Assembly (NCBI GenBank): GCA_023393165.1
Contig: JAEWMJ010000034.1
Coordinates: forward strand, 79,469 to 143,468
Direction of reading: 5' to 3'
DNA from: Bacillota bacterium
GTDB taxonomy: Bacteria; Bacillota; Clostridia; Christensenellales; Christensenellaceae
Length of the DNA stretch: 64,000 nucleotides
Shown here: piece after piece, positions 23,366 to 32,225 of the stretch
Layout of the letters: the number at the start of each line of letters is the position of its first letter
Numbering within the stretch: position 1 is the stretch's first letter
Translations under genes and position numbers: made by a program
Notes under the pieces: model-generated
Databases searched by the model: none
Told to the model about the DNA's origin: nothing
What the model saw: only the letters and a program-made list of their open reading frames with translations

Positions 23366-24584
23366 CCTTTATCTCCTTCATTTCAAAAAAATTATCTAAA
23401 AGCAGATGACCTTCCGCAACAAACAACCCGCTGTTCTTTGCGCTTTCCTCGTCATACTTTGCTCCGGATCCTGTTTCCCGGCTGCTCCTGTAAATCAGGT
23501 AGGGTACGGGTTCAGCGGTATGCGTCCGCAAAGACAACGGAGTCGGATGGTCGGGCAGTATCATTATGGAAAAATCGTCCCGCCTGTTATTCATTTCTTT
23601 TACAATAGGGCCTGCGATCTTTTCGTCGATCAGTTCGATCGAACGCACCTTGTTCCCGATTTCGCGCCTGTGTCCGCACTCGTCGGGCGCCTCTATATGA
23701 ATATATACAAAATCCGCGCCGTTTGCAAGGGCATCCAGCGCCGCGGCCGCTTTCCCTTCAAAATTGGTATCGATATTGCCCGTGACGCCCTCAACGTCTA
23801 TGCTTTCCATTCCCGCGCAGAGCGCGATCCCCTTGATCAGGTCCACGGCGGAGATTACGGCGCCCTTCTTATGATATTTCTCGTAGAACGGCGAGAGCGC
23901 GGGCTTGCGGCCTTCGCCCCAGAACCAGACCGAATTTGCGGGCCGCTTTCCGTTTTGGATCCTTTTTTGATTCACGGGGTGGTCTTTTAAGAGTTCGTAG
24001 GATTCCTTCATCATCCTGAAAAGGAGCTCCGCATTTCCGTCTTTTGGGAGATGTCCATGAACGCATTTATCCGATATATCGTGCGGCGGCGTAAGGTTCG
24101 TTCCCGTCTCCGCTTCGCGCAGCACCAGGCAATGCCGGTAGCTGACCCCCGTATACAGCTCGATCCCCAGTTTTTTAAAATGCCCGCTTAAATACTGGAT
24201 CAGTTCGTCCGCTTCGACAGTCGATATCTCGTCCGAACTGTAATCCACCATTATTTTGTCTTCATATTTTTCTTCATCCGAAAGCGTCACCAGGTTACAG
24301 CGGTAAGTGACATCCTTATCCGAGAGCTGAATGCCTATGCTTGCGGCCTCCAGCGGCGACCTTCCGGAATAATATTTCCTGGGGTCGTATCCCATCACCG
24401 AAAGATTTGCCGTATCACTGCCGGGATTCATGCCGTCCGGAATCGTTTTCACCAGGCCGACCTCGCCCCTGCCGGCCAAAAAATCCATATTGGGTTTATG
24501 CGCGGCCTGAAGAGGCGTTTTGTTCCCCAGCTCGGCCAGCGGATAATCCGCCATCCCGTCCCCCAAAATAACAATATATTTCAC
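23358..24584 (-). CDS. apgM: Cofactor-independent phosphoglycerate mutase, archaeal type / proposed homoserine kinase
   Basis: 408 residues of the alkaline phosphatase superfamily. N-terminal metal site VILGDGMADYPL (5-16), nucleophile Ser region GMNPGSDTANLSVMGYDP (about 51-68) and C-terminal metal ligands HIEAPDECGHR (about 272) and ILPDHPTPLSLRTHT (about 335) are all present. This bacterial clade is annotated either as archaeal-type 2,3-bisphosphoglycerate-independent PGM or as a proposed homoserine kinase (TIGR02535-type, from memory) because it often lies beside hom. Hom is encoded 10 kb away here and no classical thrB is seen, so both roles remain open. First gene of the nfnAB operon. 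Confidence 0.88.
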   Translation of the reverse strand: MKYIVILGDGMADYPLAELGNKTPLQAAHKPNMDFLAGRGEVGLVKTIPDGMNPGSDTANLSVMGYDPRKYYSGRSPLEAASIGIQLSDKDVTYRCNLVTLSDEEKYEDKIMVDYSSDEISTVEADELIQYLSGHFKKLGIELYTGVSYRHCLVLREAETGTNLTPPHDISDKCVHGHLPKDGNAELLFRMMKESYELLKDHPVNQKRIQNGKRPANSVWFWGEGRKPALSPFYEKYHKKGAVISAVDLIKGIALCAGMESIDVEGVTGNIDTNFEGKAAAALDALANGADFVYIHIEAPDECGHRREIGNKVRSIELIDEKIAGPIVKEMNNRRDDFSIMILPDHPTPLSLRTHTAEPVPYLIYRSSRETGSGAKYDEESAKNSGLFVAEGHLLLDNFFEMKEIKDV

Positions 24585-24682
24585 GATTTACACCTTTCCT
24601 TAATCGTTAAAAAATTCACCCTGATATTATATCATAAAAAACAACATTTTTTTAACGTAAAAATAATTTTTTTGTGTAAAAA

Positions 24683-24711
24683 TTGACACATAATATTCAA
24701 TAGATTACACT
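24683..24711 (+). promoter_or_regulatory. SigA promoter of mscL
   Basis: TTGACA (24683-24688), 17-bp spacer, TACACT (24706-24711); 33 bp upstream of the mscL start. Confidence 0.75.
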
Positions 24712-24743
24712 GAAATCAAAAATATCCGGAGGGATTTTACTAT

Positions 24744-25142
24744 ATGGCAGAGAAGAAAAAAACAACGTTCATAGGCGAATTCAAGGAATTTATTTCCCGC
24801 GGCTCGGTCATAGACCTTGCGGTAGGCGTTATCATCGGCGGCGCGTTTTCCAAGATCGTGACCTCGCTGGTATCCGATATCATTACGCCGATAATCAGCA
24901 TGTTTACCGGACAGGCCAACATGAGCGAATGGAAAGTTACGATCGGCAGCGCCGAAGTGAATTACGGTACGTTTATTGAGACAGCCATCGACTTTGTTCT
25001 GATCGCTTTTTTTGTTTTCCTCATGATAAAGGCAATCAACGTATTCAAGCGCAAGAAAGAAGAGGCCGCGCCGCCCAAACCGTCCCGTGAGGAAGAACTC
25101 TTGACCGAGATCCGGGACCTATTAAAACAGCAGAATAAATAA
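24744..25142 (+). CDS. mscL: Large-conductance mechanosensitive channel
   Basis: 132 residues, the usual length. Amphipathic N-terminal helix FIGEFKEFISRGSVIDLAVG leads into TM1 (VGVIIGGAFSKIVTSLVSDIITPII), a short periplasmic loop around MSEWKVTIGSAEVNYGTFI, TM2 (FVLIAFFVFLMIKAI) and the charged cytoplasmic bundle KRKKEEAAPPKPSREEELLTEIRDLLKQQ. MscL pentamers open under extreme membrane tension and release solutes during osmotic downshock. GGAGGG lies 11 nt before the ATG and a near-consensus promoter precedes it. Confidence 0.98.
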   Translation: MAEKKKTTFIGEFKEFISRGSVIDLAVGVIIGGAFSKIVTSLVSDIITPIISMFTGQANMSEWKVTIGSAEVNYGTFIETAIDFVLIAFFVFLMIKAINVFKRKKEEAAPPKPSREEELLTEIRDLLKQQNK

Positions 25143-25164
25143 AGTAATAAAGAGAGGGAAACTT

Positions 25165-25740
25165 ATGAAAGTAGTGGCATTCAACGGAAGCCCGCGCAAA
25201 AACGGAAACACAATGGGCTCGATTAAAATCGTTTTAAAACAACTGGAAGAGGCAGGCGCTGAAACCGAGATCGTACAGCTTGGGGGCAACAAGGTATCCG
25301 GCTGCATAGACTGCGGCTACTGCAAGACGCATAAAGACATGAAATGCGCGATTAAGGACGATATTATCAACGACTGCATCTCCAGGATGGCCGAAGCGGA
25401 CGGTATCATAATCGCATCGCCGGTATATTTCGGAAATGTGACTACCGAGATCAAGGCTCTGATCGACCGCGGGGGACGGGTCACACGCAACAACGATATG
25501 GCTCTACGCCGGAAGGTGGGGGCCGCGGTTGTGGCTGTGCGCCGCGCCGGCTCCAACTTTACCTACGCCGCCATCAACTTTTTATTTGGCATCAGCGAAA
25601 TGGTCGTCGCGCATTCCAGCTACTGGAACATGACGCTCTCAAGGGACCCGGGCGATATAGAAAAAGACAACGAAGGCAAAACAACATTTGAAACATTGGG
25701 CAAAAATATGGCGTGGCTGCTTAAAAAAACCGCGGAATAA
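25165..25740 (+). CDS. Flavodoxin-family NAD(P)H-dependent FMN oxidoreductase with Cys motif
   Basis: 191 residues. The FMN phosphate loop NGSPRKNGNTMGS is at residues 6-18; SPVYFGNVTTEIKALIDR (about 91) is the second flavin contact region. A Cys cluster CIDCGYCKTHKDMKC (about 47-61) resembles the iron-sulfur flavoprotein (Isf) cluster spacing C-x2-C-x2-C-xn-C, so this may be an iron-sulfur flavoprotein used to reduce oxygen, peroxide or quinones in anaerobes. AGAGAGGGAAACTT precedes the ATG. It is 22 bp after mscL and likely co-transcribed. Confidence 0.87.
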   Translation: MKVVAFNGSPRKNGNTMGSIKIVLKQLEEAGAETEIVQLGGNKVSGCIDCGYCKTHKDMKCAIKDDIINDCISRMAEADGIIIASPVYFGNVTTEIKALIDRGGRVTRNNDMALRRKVGAAVVAVRRAGSNFTYAAINFLFGISEMVVAHSSYWNMTLSRDPGDIEKDNEGKTTFETLGKNMAWLLKKTAE

Positions 25741-25830
25741 CGGTTTTTACCGCATATAATGTCTTTTTTGGGCTTTGAGGAAGCCCTGTTCATGTTTACA
25801 TTTGTATAATGCGGTTGTAGAATAGTTATT

Positions 25831-26991
25831 ATGAAATTTGCTGAATTGATGCAGGGACTGGATAAAAATATATTTTCCATCCTGGACGACAAAAAACTGG
25901 AACGCATAGCGAATGGCCGCGAAGTCATCAATCTTTCGGTAGGCACGCCCGATTTTAAGCCGGACGCGCATGTTATGGAAGCGCTGACAAAAGCCGCGCA
26001 GAATGCGGATAACTTTAAGTATTCCCTGACGGACATGCCCGAACTGACGGAATCGGTCATAGGCTGGTATGAAAAAAGATACGGCGTCATGCTTGACCGG
26101 AACGAGATCACATCGGTAAACGGTTCGCAGGAAGGTATCGGGCATATTGCGCTTACACTCTGCAACCACGGCGACGCCGTGCTGGTGCCCGATCCCGGAT
26201 ATCCCATATTCTCTTTCGGAGCAAAAATGGCGGGCGCGCGCCTGCTCTTTACCCCGCTGCTGGAAGAAAACAATTTCCTTGTGGATTTTGATTCCATCAG
26301 CCCGTCCGAAGCGCACGACGCCAGGCTGATTGTGGTTTCTTACCCGTCCAATCCCGTGACTGCGGTGGCGGATGCGGAATTCTACGAACGGCTTGTCCAT
26401 TTTGCAAAAAAATACGGCATCTTTGTGGTGCACGACAACGCTTATTCCGAACTTGTTTTCGACGGAAGGCGCGGATCGTCCTTTTTATGCACGAAGGGCG
26501 CGAAGGATGTGGGCATTGAATTCAATTCCCTGTCCAAATCATACAACTTAACGGGCGCAAGGGTATCCTTTGCCCTGGGCAACAGGCGCATGATAGATAA
26601 CTTTAAGCGCCTGCGTTCGCAGATCGATTACGGAATGTTCTACCCCGTACAGTACGCAGCGATAGCGGCGCTGAGAGGCCCGCAGGATATCCTGGACCGT
26701 AACCGCGCGGGATACCAGGCGCGCCGGGACGCGCTCTGCGGCGGACTGCGCGAAATAGGCTGGGATGTGAAAAACTCCCCCGCAACCATGTTTGTATGGG
26801 CTAAGATTCCATCCAATTATACAAGTTCGTTTACGTTTGTATCCGACCTGATCGACAAGACAGGCGTGATATGCACACCGGGATCAAGTTTTGGTCCGCG
26901 CGGAGAGGGCTATGTGCGGTTTGCGCTGGTAACGCCGCCCGAGACGATGAAACGGGCTGTACAGCTGATACGGGAAAGCCGTATGTTCTAG
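25831..26991 (+). CDS. Class I/II PLP aminotransferase (DapL/AspC-like fold)
   Basis: 386 residues. Fold-type I aminotransferase features: NLSVGTPDFKPDAHV (about 30), SVNGSQEGIGHI (about 97), VPDPGYPIF (about 119), substrate Asn region YPSNPVTAVAD (about 171), HDNAYSEL (about 203) with the PLP-pyridine Asp, and the Schiff-base Lys in NSLSKSYNLTGARVSFA (about 235). The C-terminus has the substrate carboxylate Arg in EGYVRFALV. The closest groups are LL-diaminopimelate aminotransferase-like and aspartate/alanine aminotransferases; the substrate cannot be fixed. The start follows a 90-bp gap; the upstream ribosome binding site is weak. Confidence 0.88.
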   Translation: MKFAELMQGLDKNIFSILDDKKLERIANGREVINLSVGTPDFKPDAHVMEALTKAAQNADNFKYSLTDMPELTESVIGWYEKRYGVMLDRNEITSVNGSQEGIGHIALTLCNHGDAVLVPDPGYPIFSFGAKMAGARLLFTPLLEENNFLVDFDSISPSEAHDARLIVVSYPSNPVTAVADAEFYERLVHFAKKYGIFVVHDNAYSELVFDGRRGSSFLCTKGAKDVGIEFNSLSKSYNLTGARVSFALGNRRMIDNFKRLRSQIDYGMFYPVQYAAIAALRGPQDILDRNRAGYQARRDALCGGLREIGWDVKNSPATMFVWAKIPSNYTSSFTFVSDLIDKTGVICTPGSSFGPRGEGYVRFALVTPPETMKRAVQLIRESRMF

Positions 26992-27076
26992 GTTTACAAG
27001 GCCTTACCGGGACAGATAAAAACATTTACTTACAAAACGGGGTTTGGCCCCGTCTTTTATATAAGGGAGATATAAC

Positions 27077-27577
27077 ATGGATATCAATATAGTTCCGATG
27101 AAAGAATCCGACTGGCCGGAGGCGGCGGAAATCTTCCGCGAGGGAATTGAAACCTGCCTCGCCACATTCGAAACGCATACGCCGGATTACGATACATGGG
27201 ACCGGGACCATTGCAAACTGTGCAGGCTGGTTGCGCGCGCGGGCGCGGAAATCGCGGGCTGGGCGGCGCTCTCCCCGGTGAACCGCAGGGCCGCCTATTC
27301 CGGCGCAGCGGAAGTGAGCATATATATAAAAGAAGCTTATAAAAGAAAGGGCGTCGGCATGGCGCTGATGAACGCCCTTATTCCGCTGTCCGAGCGCAGC
27401 GGTTTCTGGACGCTGCAAGGATTGATCACCGCGGAAAACGCTCCAAGCCTTGCCCTGTTTGCAAAATGCGGTTTCCGGGAAGTCGGCTTCCGGGAAAAGA
27501 TCGGCAGAACGCCCGACGGCATATGGCACGACGTGGTATTGATGGAGCGGAGAAGCAAAACCGTCGGTTTGAACTAG
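27077..27577 (+). CDS. GNAT N-acetyltransferase (phosphinothricin acetyltransferase-like)
   Basis: 166 residues. The N-terminus DINIVPMKESDWPEAAEIFREGIET, the central AAEVSIYIKEAYKRKGVGMALMNALI (acetyl-CoA pyrophosphate loop with K/RxGxG) and the late ENAPSLALFAKCGFREVGFREKIGR followed by WHDVVLMERR are the standard order for the Pat/YncA branch, which acetylates amines such as methionine sulfone, phosphinothricin or related amino acid analogues. AAGGGAGATATAAC precedes the ATG. The natural substrate is probably a metabolic amine; this is inferred from the family. Confidence 0.9.
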   Translation: MDINIVPMKESDWPEAAEIFREGIETCLATFETHTPDYDTWDRDHCKLCRLVARAGAEIAGWAALSPVNRRAAYSGAAEVSIYIKEAYKRKGVGMALMNALIPLSERSGFWTLQGLITAENAPSLALFAKCGFREVGFREKIGRTPDGIWHDVVLMERRSKTVGLN

Positions 27578-27590
27578 AAAAGCAAAAAAA

Positions 27591-27614
27591 AAGCAAGCAC
27601 GCGCTTGCTTTTTT
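27591..27614. terminator. Bidirectional terminator between convergent genes
   Basis: AAGCAAGC - ACGC - GCTTGCTTTTTT, with A run on the left side; serves the GNAT gene (+) and the DUF1002 gene (-). Confidence 0.85.
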
Positions 27615-27624
27615 ATTTCATTTT

Positions 27625-28485
27625 TTATTTATTGCCCCCGAAAAGGCCGGAGAACCAATCGCCGATGCCGGCAAAGAAGTCTTTTACATTAGTAAAGAAA
27701 CCCGAAATGCCGCTGCCTACCTTGCTGACCTGCGCAAGCTGATCAGCCCACTGCGAAATATCCATTTTCTCAAGCGTACGAACCAGGCTCATGATCTGGC
27801 TGAGCTGGTCTTCCGTCAGCTCAATATTCAGGCCCTTTGCGATATCCAGGATCTGCTGGCGAAGCTCTTCGTCCGTCATATTCTTGGTCTGATCCAGGAT
27901 GCCTTTTAACTGGTTGATCAGTTCGGTCGCCTGGTCGCTGCCGATCACTTCCGCAAGATCTCCTGTAACAACCAGTTCCTGCGCGCCCGCTTCTTTTGCG
28001 GTTTCTTCCAGCTTTGTGCCGGTTATGTCTTCATACGCTTTATAAATGCCCGTAAGCGCAGCGGTTCCCGAAACTTGTTTGGGCGCGGATATCATCACGC
28101 TTGCGTCGCTGATCCCTGCCGTAACGAGAGCGTTGGTATACATATCCTGCGTGCACCAGTTGATATTGTTCGTGCTCACATTCATTCCTTCGCCGTCTTT
28201 CAGAGTGGTCAGATAAATGCAGGATAACGCGACGTGTCCGATCTTTTCATCCGGAACCAGGCCCGCCAGGTATTGCCTTTCCTCATCGTTGGTTACGGTG
28301 ATTTCTTTCACGCTTCCCTGTTCCAGATCAAAATCCTTGTAAATCTGCGCTTTTTCATCATCGGTCAGATCCGCACCGATGGTCACGCGTTTTTCCCCTT
28401 CCTTCACTGCCGCAAACGCGGGAGTTGCAAAAGCTACCAAACAGATCGCTACAACCAGAACGGCCGCCAAAAATTTCCTAATCAT
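27625..28485 (-). CDS. Secreted DUF1002 protein (YpuA-like)
   Basis: 286 residues. A Sec signal peptide (RKFLAAVLVVAICLVAFATPAFA, cleavage after AFA at about 25) leads into the DUF1002 pattern: RVTIGADLTDDEKAQIYKDF, SCIYLTTLKDGEGMNVST, INWCTQDMYTNALVTAGI, and helical segments containing ELINQLKGILDQTKNMTDEELR. Length fits YpuA-like family members of Firmicutes, which are extracytoplasmic and of unknown function. GGAGGAG precedes the ATG. The C-terminal 40 residues (SGISGFFTNVKDFFAGIGDWFSGLFGG) are a glycine/aromatic amphipathic tail that could touch the membrane. Confidence 0.85.
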   Translation of the reverse strand: MIRKFLAAVLVVAICLVAFATPAFAAVKEGEKRVTIGADLTDDEKAQIYKDFDLEQGSVKEITVTNDEERQYLAGLVPDEKIGHVALSCIYLTTLKDGEGMNVSTNNINWCTQDMYTNALVTAGISDASVMISAPKQVSGTAALTGIYKAYEDITGTKLEETAKEAGAQELVVTGDLAEVIGSDQATELINQLKGILDQTKNMTDEELRQQILDIAKGLNIELTEDQLSQIMSLVRTLEKMDISQWADQLAQVSKVGSGISGFFTNVKDFFAGIGDWFSGLFGGNK

Positions 28486-28601
28486 TTTCTCCTCCTTAAA
28501 CCTCTCAAAAAGTAGCTCGTCCCCACTTTTTGAATATGTTTTATTATAACATAACAGGACTTAAAGTAAAGCCAAAATATTACTTTCCTGTTACGTATTT
28601 T

Positions 28602-29162
28602 TCACAAATAATTTACAAATTCTTTGTTTTTCAGCATAAAATACGCTTTTAATATGCCGACTTGCGTCTTCGCGTCCTTGATCTCTCCAGAAATTACCAT
28701 TTCAAAAGCTTCCTGGAACGGAATCTTAACAACTTCAAGAAATTCTCCTTCATCCAGGCACTGCTGCGATTTTTCAAGATCCAATGCCAGGTAGATATGC
28801 AGCACCTCGGAACAATAAGCCGGAGTCGCCATATATTGGCCCAGCGGAATCAGCTTTCCGGCTGCCATTCCGGTTTCTTCCCTGAGTTCGCGAGCGGCGC
28901 AATCCCGGGGATCTTCCCCAGGCCCAAGTTTACCGGCGGGAAGCTCCAGCAATTCGGTATGGAACGGATGCCTCCACTGCCTCACGAGATATATATTTTC
29001 GTCATGATCCAGCGCGACCACGCTTGCGCCGCCGTTATGCAGCACCATTTCGCGCGTGGCGGGTTTTCCTCCCGGCAAAAGGATATTATCCACCCGGACG
29101 CTGAATACCCTTCCGTCAAAAACGGCTTTTGAGCCTACAGTTATTTCCTCAAACCTGCTCAA
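28602..29162 (-). CDS. nudF: NUDIX hydrolase, ADP-ribose pyrophosphatase type
   Basis: 186 residues. The NUDIX box reads GPGEDPRDCAARELREETG (about 79-97), with the catalytic REL-x-EE. The N-terminal strand region (RVDNILLPGGKPATREMVLHNGGASVVAL) and LVRQWRHPFHTELLELPAGKLG before the box are typical for ADP-ribose pyrophosphatases (NudF/YqkG), which hydrolyse ADP-ribose to AMP and ribose-5-phosphate. No GGAGG is obvious; GGGGAAAATA lies just upstream of the ATG. A promoter with TTGCAG-17-TATAAT and a small hairpin lie in the 190-bp divergent gap shared with typA. Confidence 0.92.
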   Translation of the reverse strand: MSRFEEITVGSKAVFDGRVFSVRVDNILLPGGKPATREMVLHNGGASVVALDHDENIYLVRQWRHPFHTELLELPAGKLGPGEDPRDCAARELREETGMAAGKLIPLGQYMATPAYCSEVLHIYLALDLEKSQQCLDEGEFLEVVKIPFQEAFEMVISGEIKDAKTQVGILKAYFMLKNKEFVNYL

Positions 29163-29222
29163 TTATTTTCCCCTTCATTTGATTGTTCTTAATCCGCCCT
29201 TAAGGCGGAGAATTCAGTTGAT

Positions 29223-29251
29223 ATTATAGTATAAAAGCGTAAGTACTGCAA
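29223..29251 (-). promoter_or_regulatory. SigA promoter of the NUDIX gene
   Basis: Minus strand TTGCAG (29251-29246), 17-bp spacer, TATAAT (29228-29223). A TCCGCC/GGGCGGA hairpin (about 29191-29207) follows in the leader. Confidence 0.7.
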
Positions 29252-29296
29252 CAGATGCGCACACTAATTAAAGAAATCTTAATTTTTGAGTGATTA

Positions 29297-29325
29297 TTGT
29301 TTACTGATTCGTTTTGTTGTATAAT
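29297..29325 (+). promoter_or_regulatory. SigA promoter of typA
   Basis: TTGTTT (29297-29302), 17-bp spacer, TATAAT (29320-29325), 30 bp before the TTG start. Confidence 0.7.
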
Positions 29326-29354
29326 ATGTAGGTTTATGAAAGGTAGGAACTGAT

Positions 29355-31169
29355 TTGAAGAAAGAAAGCATTCGAAATATAGCCATAATTGCCCACGTCG
29401 ACCACGGCAAAACGACGCTGGTGGACGAGATGCTCAAACAGGGAGGCGTATTCCGTGAAAATCAGACGGTCATGGAACGCGTATTGGATTCCAATGACCT
29501 GGAGCGTGAACGCGGAATCACTATTCTTGCAAAAAACACCTCCACGGAATATATGGGCGTAAAAATAAATATAGTTGATACACCCGGACATGCGGACTTC
29601 GGCGGAGAAGTGGAACGCATACTCAAAATGGTAAACGGCGTTGTGCTTCTGGTGGACGCGTTCGAAGGCCCCATGCCCCAGACGCGTTTTGTGCTACAGA
29701 AAGCGCTGGAATTAAACCACAGGGTGATCATTGTTGTCAACAAGGTTGACCGTCCGGACGCACGGTTATCCGAAATACCCAACGAGGTTTTCGACCTTTT
29801 AATAGAGCTTGACGCGCACGAAGACCAGTTGGACAGCCCCATCGTATACTGCTCGGGCCGCAACGGAACGGCCAGCATGAACCCGTACGAGGAAGGCCAA
29901 AACTTAAAGCCGCTGTTTGAAACCATCATCAATTATATTCCCGCGCCCGAGGGGGACGAAAACGCGCCGCTGCAGCTTCTGGTATCCTCCCAGGATTATT
30001 CGGAGTATGTAGGCCGCATAGGCATCGGCCGCATTGAGCGGGGCGCCATCCGCCAGAACCAGGAAGTGGTTTTGTGCGACTACCACGATTCGTCTCTTTC
30101 CAAAAAGGCCAAAATAACGGCAATTTACACGTTTGACGGATTAAAGCGGGCTCCTGTTGAATCGGCTGAAGCGGGAGACATAGTCGCTTTTTCCGGAATA
30201 GAAGACTTAAATATCGGCAACACGGTATGCGACCCGGCTTTGGTGGAACCCATCCCGTTTGTAAAAATATCCGAGCCGACGGTGGAAATGACGTTCAGTG
30301 TAAATAACAGCCCGTTTGCAGGCACCGAGGGCAAATACGTCACTACGCGCCATTTACGGGAAAGGCTGTACCGCGAATTGCAGAAAGACGTTTCCCTGGG
30401 CGTGGAAGATACGGATTCCAAGGATTCATTCCGCGTGCTGGGCCGCGGTGAAATGCACCTTTCCATACTCATCGAAACAATGCGCCGCGAGGGATACGAA
30501 TTTATGGTCAGCCCTCCGCGCGTTCTCTATAAAACCATTGACGACGTTCGCTGTGAGCCTATTGAAACCGTAATCATCGATACGCCGCAGGATACGGTGG
30601 GCAGCGTAATTGAAAAACTGGGTAAGCGCAAGGCTGAACTGAAGAATATGAATCCTTCAGGAGACCGCATGAATCTGGAATTTAAGATCCCCTCCCGCGG
30701 TTTGTTCGGCTACCGCAGCGAATTTTTAACGGATACGCGCGGCGAAGGCATCCTGAACGCCGTATTTTATGGTTACGAACCTTATAAGGGCGATATTGAG
30801 CGCCGCAATTTCGGCTCCCTGATTGCGCATGAAAGCGGGGAAGCCGTGAGCTACGGCCTGTATAACGCACAGGAGCGCGGCGTACTGTTCGTGACGCCGG
30901 GCACTAAAATATACACCGGCATGGTGGTGGGGTATTCCCCGAAAGCGGAAGATCTGGTGGTGAATGTTTGCAAAAAGAAACAAATGACAAACATACGGGC
31001 CGCAGGAAGCGACGATGCCCTGCGTCTCTCTCCTCCGCGTGTATTAAGCCTGGAAGAAACGCTGGAGTTTATTTCGGATGACGAACTGGTGGAAGTAACG
31101 CCCAAGTCGATCCGTATCCGCAAGGCGATTCTGGATCACCAGCAGAGAATGCGCGCAAATAAGAAATAA
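29355..31169 (+). CDS. typA: Ribosome-associated GTPase TypA/BipA
   Basis: 604 residues starting with TTG (29355) after AGGTAGGAACTGAT. Translational GTPase related to EF-G and LepA that helps 50S assembly and stress adaptation. G1 is AHVDHGKTTL (about 13-22), switch I RGITILAKN, G3 DTPGHADFGGEVERIL, G4 NKVDRPDA, followed by beta-barrel, two alpha/beta domains (FAGTEGKYVTTRHLRERLYREL; SPPRVLYKT) and the BipA-specific C-terminal domain with RGLFGYRSEFLTDTRGEG and VCKKKQMTNIRA. Monocistronic, own promoter and terminator. Confidence 0.98.
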   Translation: MKKESIRNIAIIAHVDHGKTTLVDEMLKQGGVFRENQTVMERVLDSNDLERERGITILAKNTSTEYMGVKINIVDTPGHADFGGEVERILKMVNGVVLLVDAFEGPMPQTRFVLQKALELNHRVIIVVNKVDRPDARLSEIPNEVFDLLIELDAHEDQLDSPIVYCSGRNGTASMNPYEEGQNLKPLFETIINYIPAPEGDENAPLQLLVSSQDYSEYVGRIGIGRIERGAIRQNQEVVLCDYHDSSLSKKAKITAIYTFDGLKRAPVESAEAGDIVAFSGIEDLNIGNTVCDPALVEPIPFVKISEPTVEMTFSVNNSPFAGTEGKYVTTRHLRERLYRELQKDVSLGVEDTDSKDSFRVLGRGEMHLSILIETMRREGYEFMVSPPRVLYKTIDDVRCEPIETVIIDTPQDTVGSVIEKLGKRKAELKNMNPSGDRMNLEFKIPSRGLFGYRSEFLTDTRGEGILNAVFYGYEPYKGDIERRNFGSLIAHESGEAVSYGLYNAQERGVLFVTPGTKIYTGMVVGYSPKAEDLVVNVCKKKQMTNIRAAGSDDALRLSPPRVLSLEETLEFISDDELVEVTPKSIRIRKAILDHQQRMRANKK

Positions 31170-31206
31170 AAATCGGCAGATTTCTTAAAAAACGGCTTAA
31201 AAACCA

Positions 31207-31237
31207 AGCCGGCAGCGGTACTTGTTGCCGGCTTTTT
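31207..31237 (+). terminator. Terminator of typA
   Basis: AGCCGGCA / TGCCGGCT stem with imperfect internal loop, followed by TTTTT. Confidence 0.8.
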
Positions 31238-31365
31238 ACATTGCACTCGTTTTCCTTACTTTACGCCTTTTTTTCAGCAGATTTATATTTAGTTCCAGAA
31301 ATTCATTAACTTAATTTCATAAACCGGAATAGAATATCGCGTAAGTATTCAAGGAGGTTGAACGA

Positions 31366-32172
31366 ATGGCTGCCGTTACATATTCCAACACAGATATAAA
31401 CCGGTTTTGGCTGCAGATAATAAGCGACGGTATTCTCATAGTATACAATGCACTTTCTCCGCTGGAAACGGAAGACGCCAAACAGGCCAGGGCGCTGGCC
31501 GACAGGTTTGACGATCTTGCGCTTCGCGCAAACCAGGAAGGGGCTGCGGAACAAACAGCCCAAATAAACAGCGAGGCGCTTCAGGCCGCCCAGGATGCCC
31601 GCAGATATTTCCTTTATATAGCAAAAAATGTCGTTACAAAGGATTATTATCTGGATTTGCAGCTGGCAGTGATCAACAACTTTATCAACGAGACGGAAAG
31701 ATACATAGAACTGCTGAACGCCTTTACGCAGGGCAAACAGCCGGCATTTGACCCTATCCGGGAGGAAATATTCTGGCTGCCCATTTTTACGCAGCAGAGC
31801 AATTACATCTCCGACAATGTGGGCTTTTACCAGAAAGAAAACAGGGAGAGGGCCCTTAATCTCGCGGATATTTTTAATGAATACTGGTCTTTTTCCAATG
31901 TATTGCTCGGATTTTCCCGGATCGGAAGAAGTGACTTTCCCATAGCCTTGCAGCACCACAGGGCCGTAGTGAACGCATTGACCGATTATTATGAATTCAT
32001 GACAAGTTTTGTCGCATTGCAGCGGCGGGAAGCCATAATCGGTTCGATGTCCCTGCTTTATATGGACCGTGCCCGCCGGATGGCATGTTTCTTTTTAACG
32101 CAGATGTCGCTTTATTTGGATTTACGGTCACCGGAATGCGACCCTTACGCCCAGAGGATCAGTTCGGTATGA
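31366..32172 (+). CDS. DUF2935-like helical protein, paralogue A of five
   Basis: 268 residues, all-helical, no signal peptide or membrane helix. N-terminus MAAVTYSNTDINRFWLQ is shared almost exactly with B, D and E. Conserved landmarks: ALADRFDDLALRANQ (about 45), AQINSEALQAAQDARR, EEIFWLPIF (about 133), a HH pair in ALQHHRAVV (about 197), SLLYMDRARRMACFF (about 234) and the ending CDPYAQRISS. The FW-start, internal duplication and HH motif suggest the ferritin-like DUF2935 family (from memory, not searched). Family ligands near the first helix (E/D-H-A) appear replaced (SDGI), so metal binding is doubtful. AAGGAGG ribosome binding site; 53 bp before paralogue B. Confidence 0.65.
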   Translation: MAAVTYSNTDINRFWLQIISDGILIVYNALSPLETEDAKQARALADRFDDLALRANQEGAAEQTAQINSEALQAAQDARRYFLYIAKNVVTKDYYLDLQLAVINNFINETERYIELLNAFTQGKQPAFDPIREEIFWLPIFTQQSNYISDNVGFYQKENRERALNLADIFNEYWSFSNVLLGFSRIGRSDFPIALQHHRAVVNALTDYYEFMTSFVALQRREAIIGSMSLLYMDRARRMACFFLTQMSLYLDLRSPECDPYAQRISSV

Positions 32173-32225
32173 CCCTCAGCCTGGTAGATTCCATTCTTCT
32201 ATAAAAATTCAAGGAGGTTTAGCCA

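Noticed and set aside
25620..26433. 225- and 228-codon minus-strand open frames
   Set aside because: Antisense to the flavodoxin and aminotransferase genes, with no recognisable protein features.
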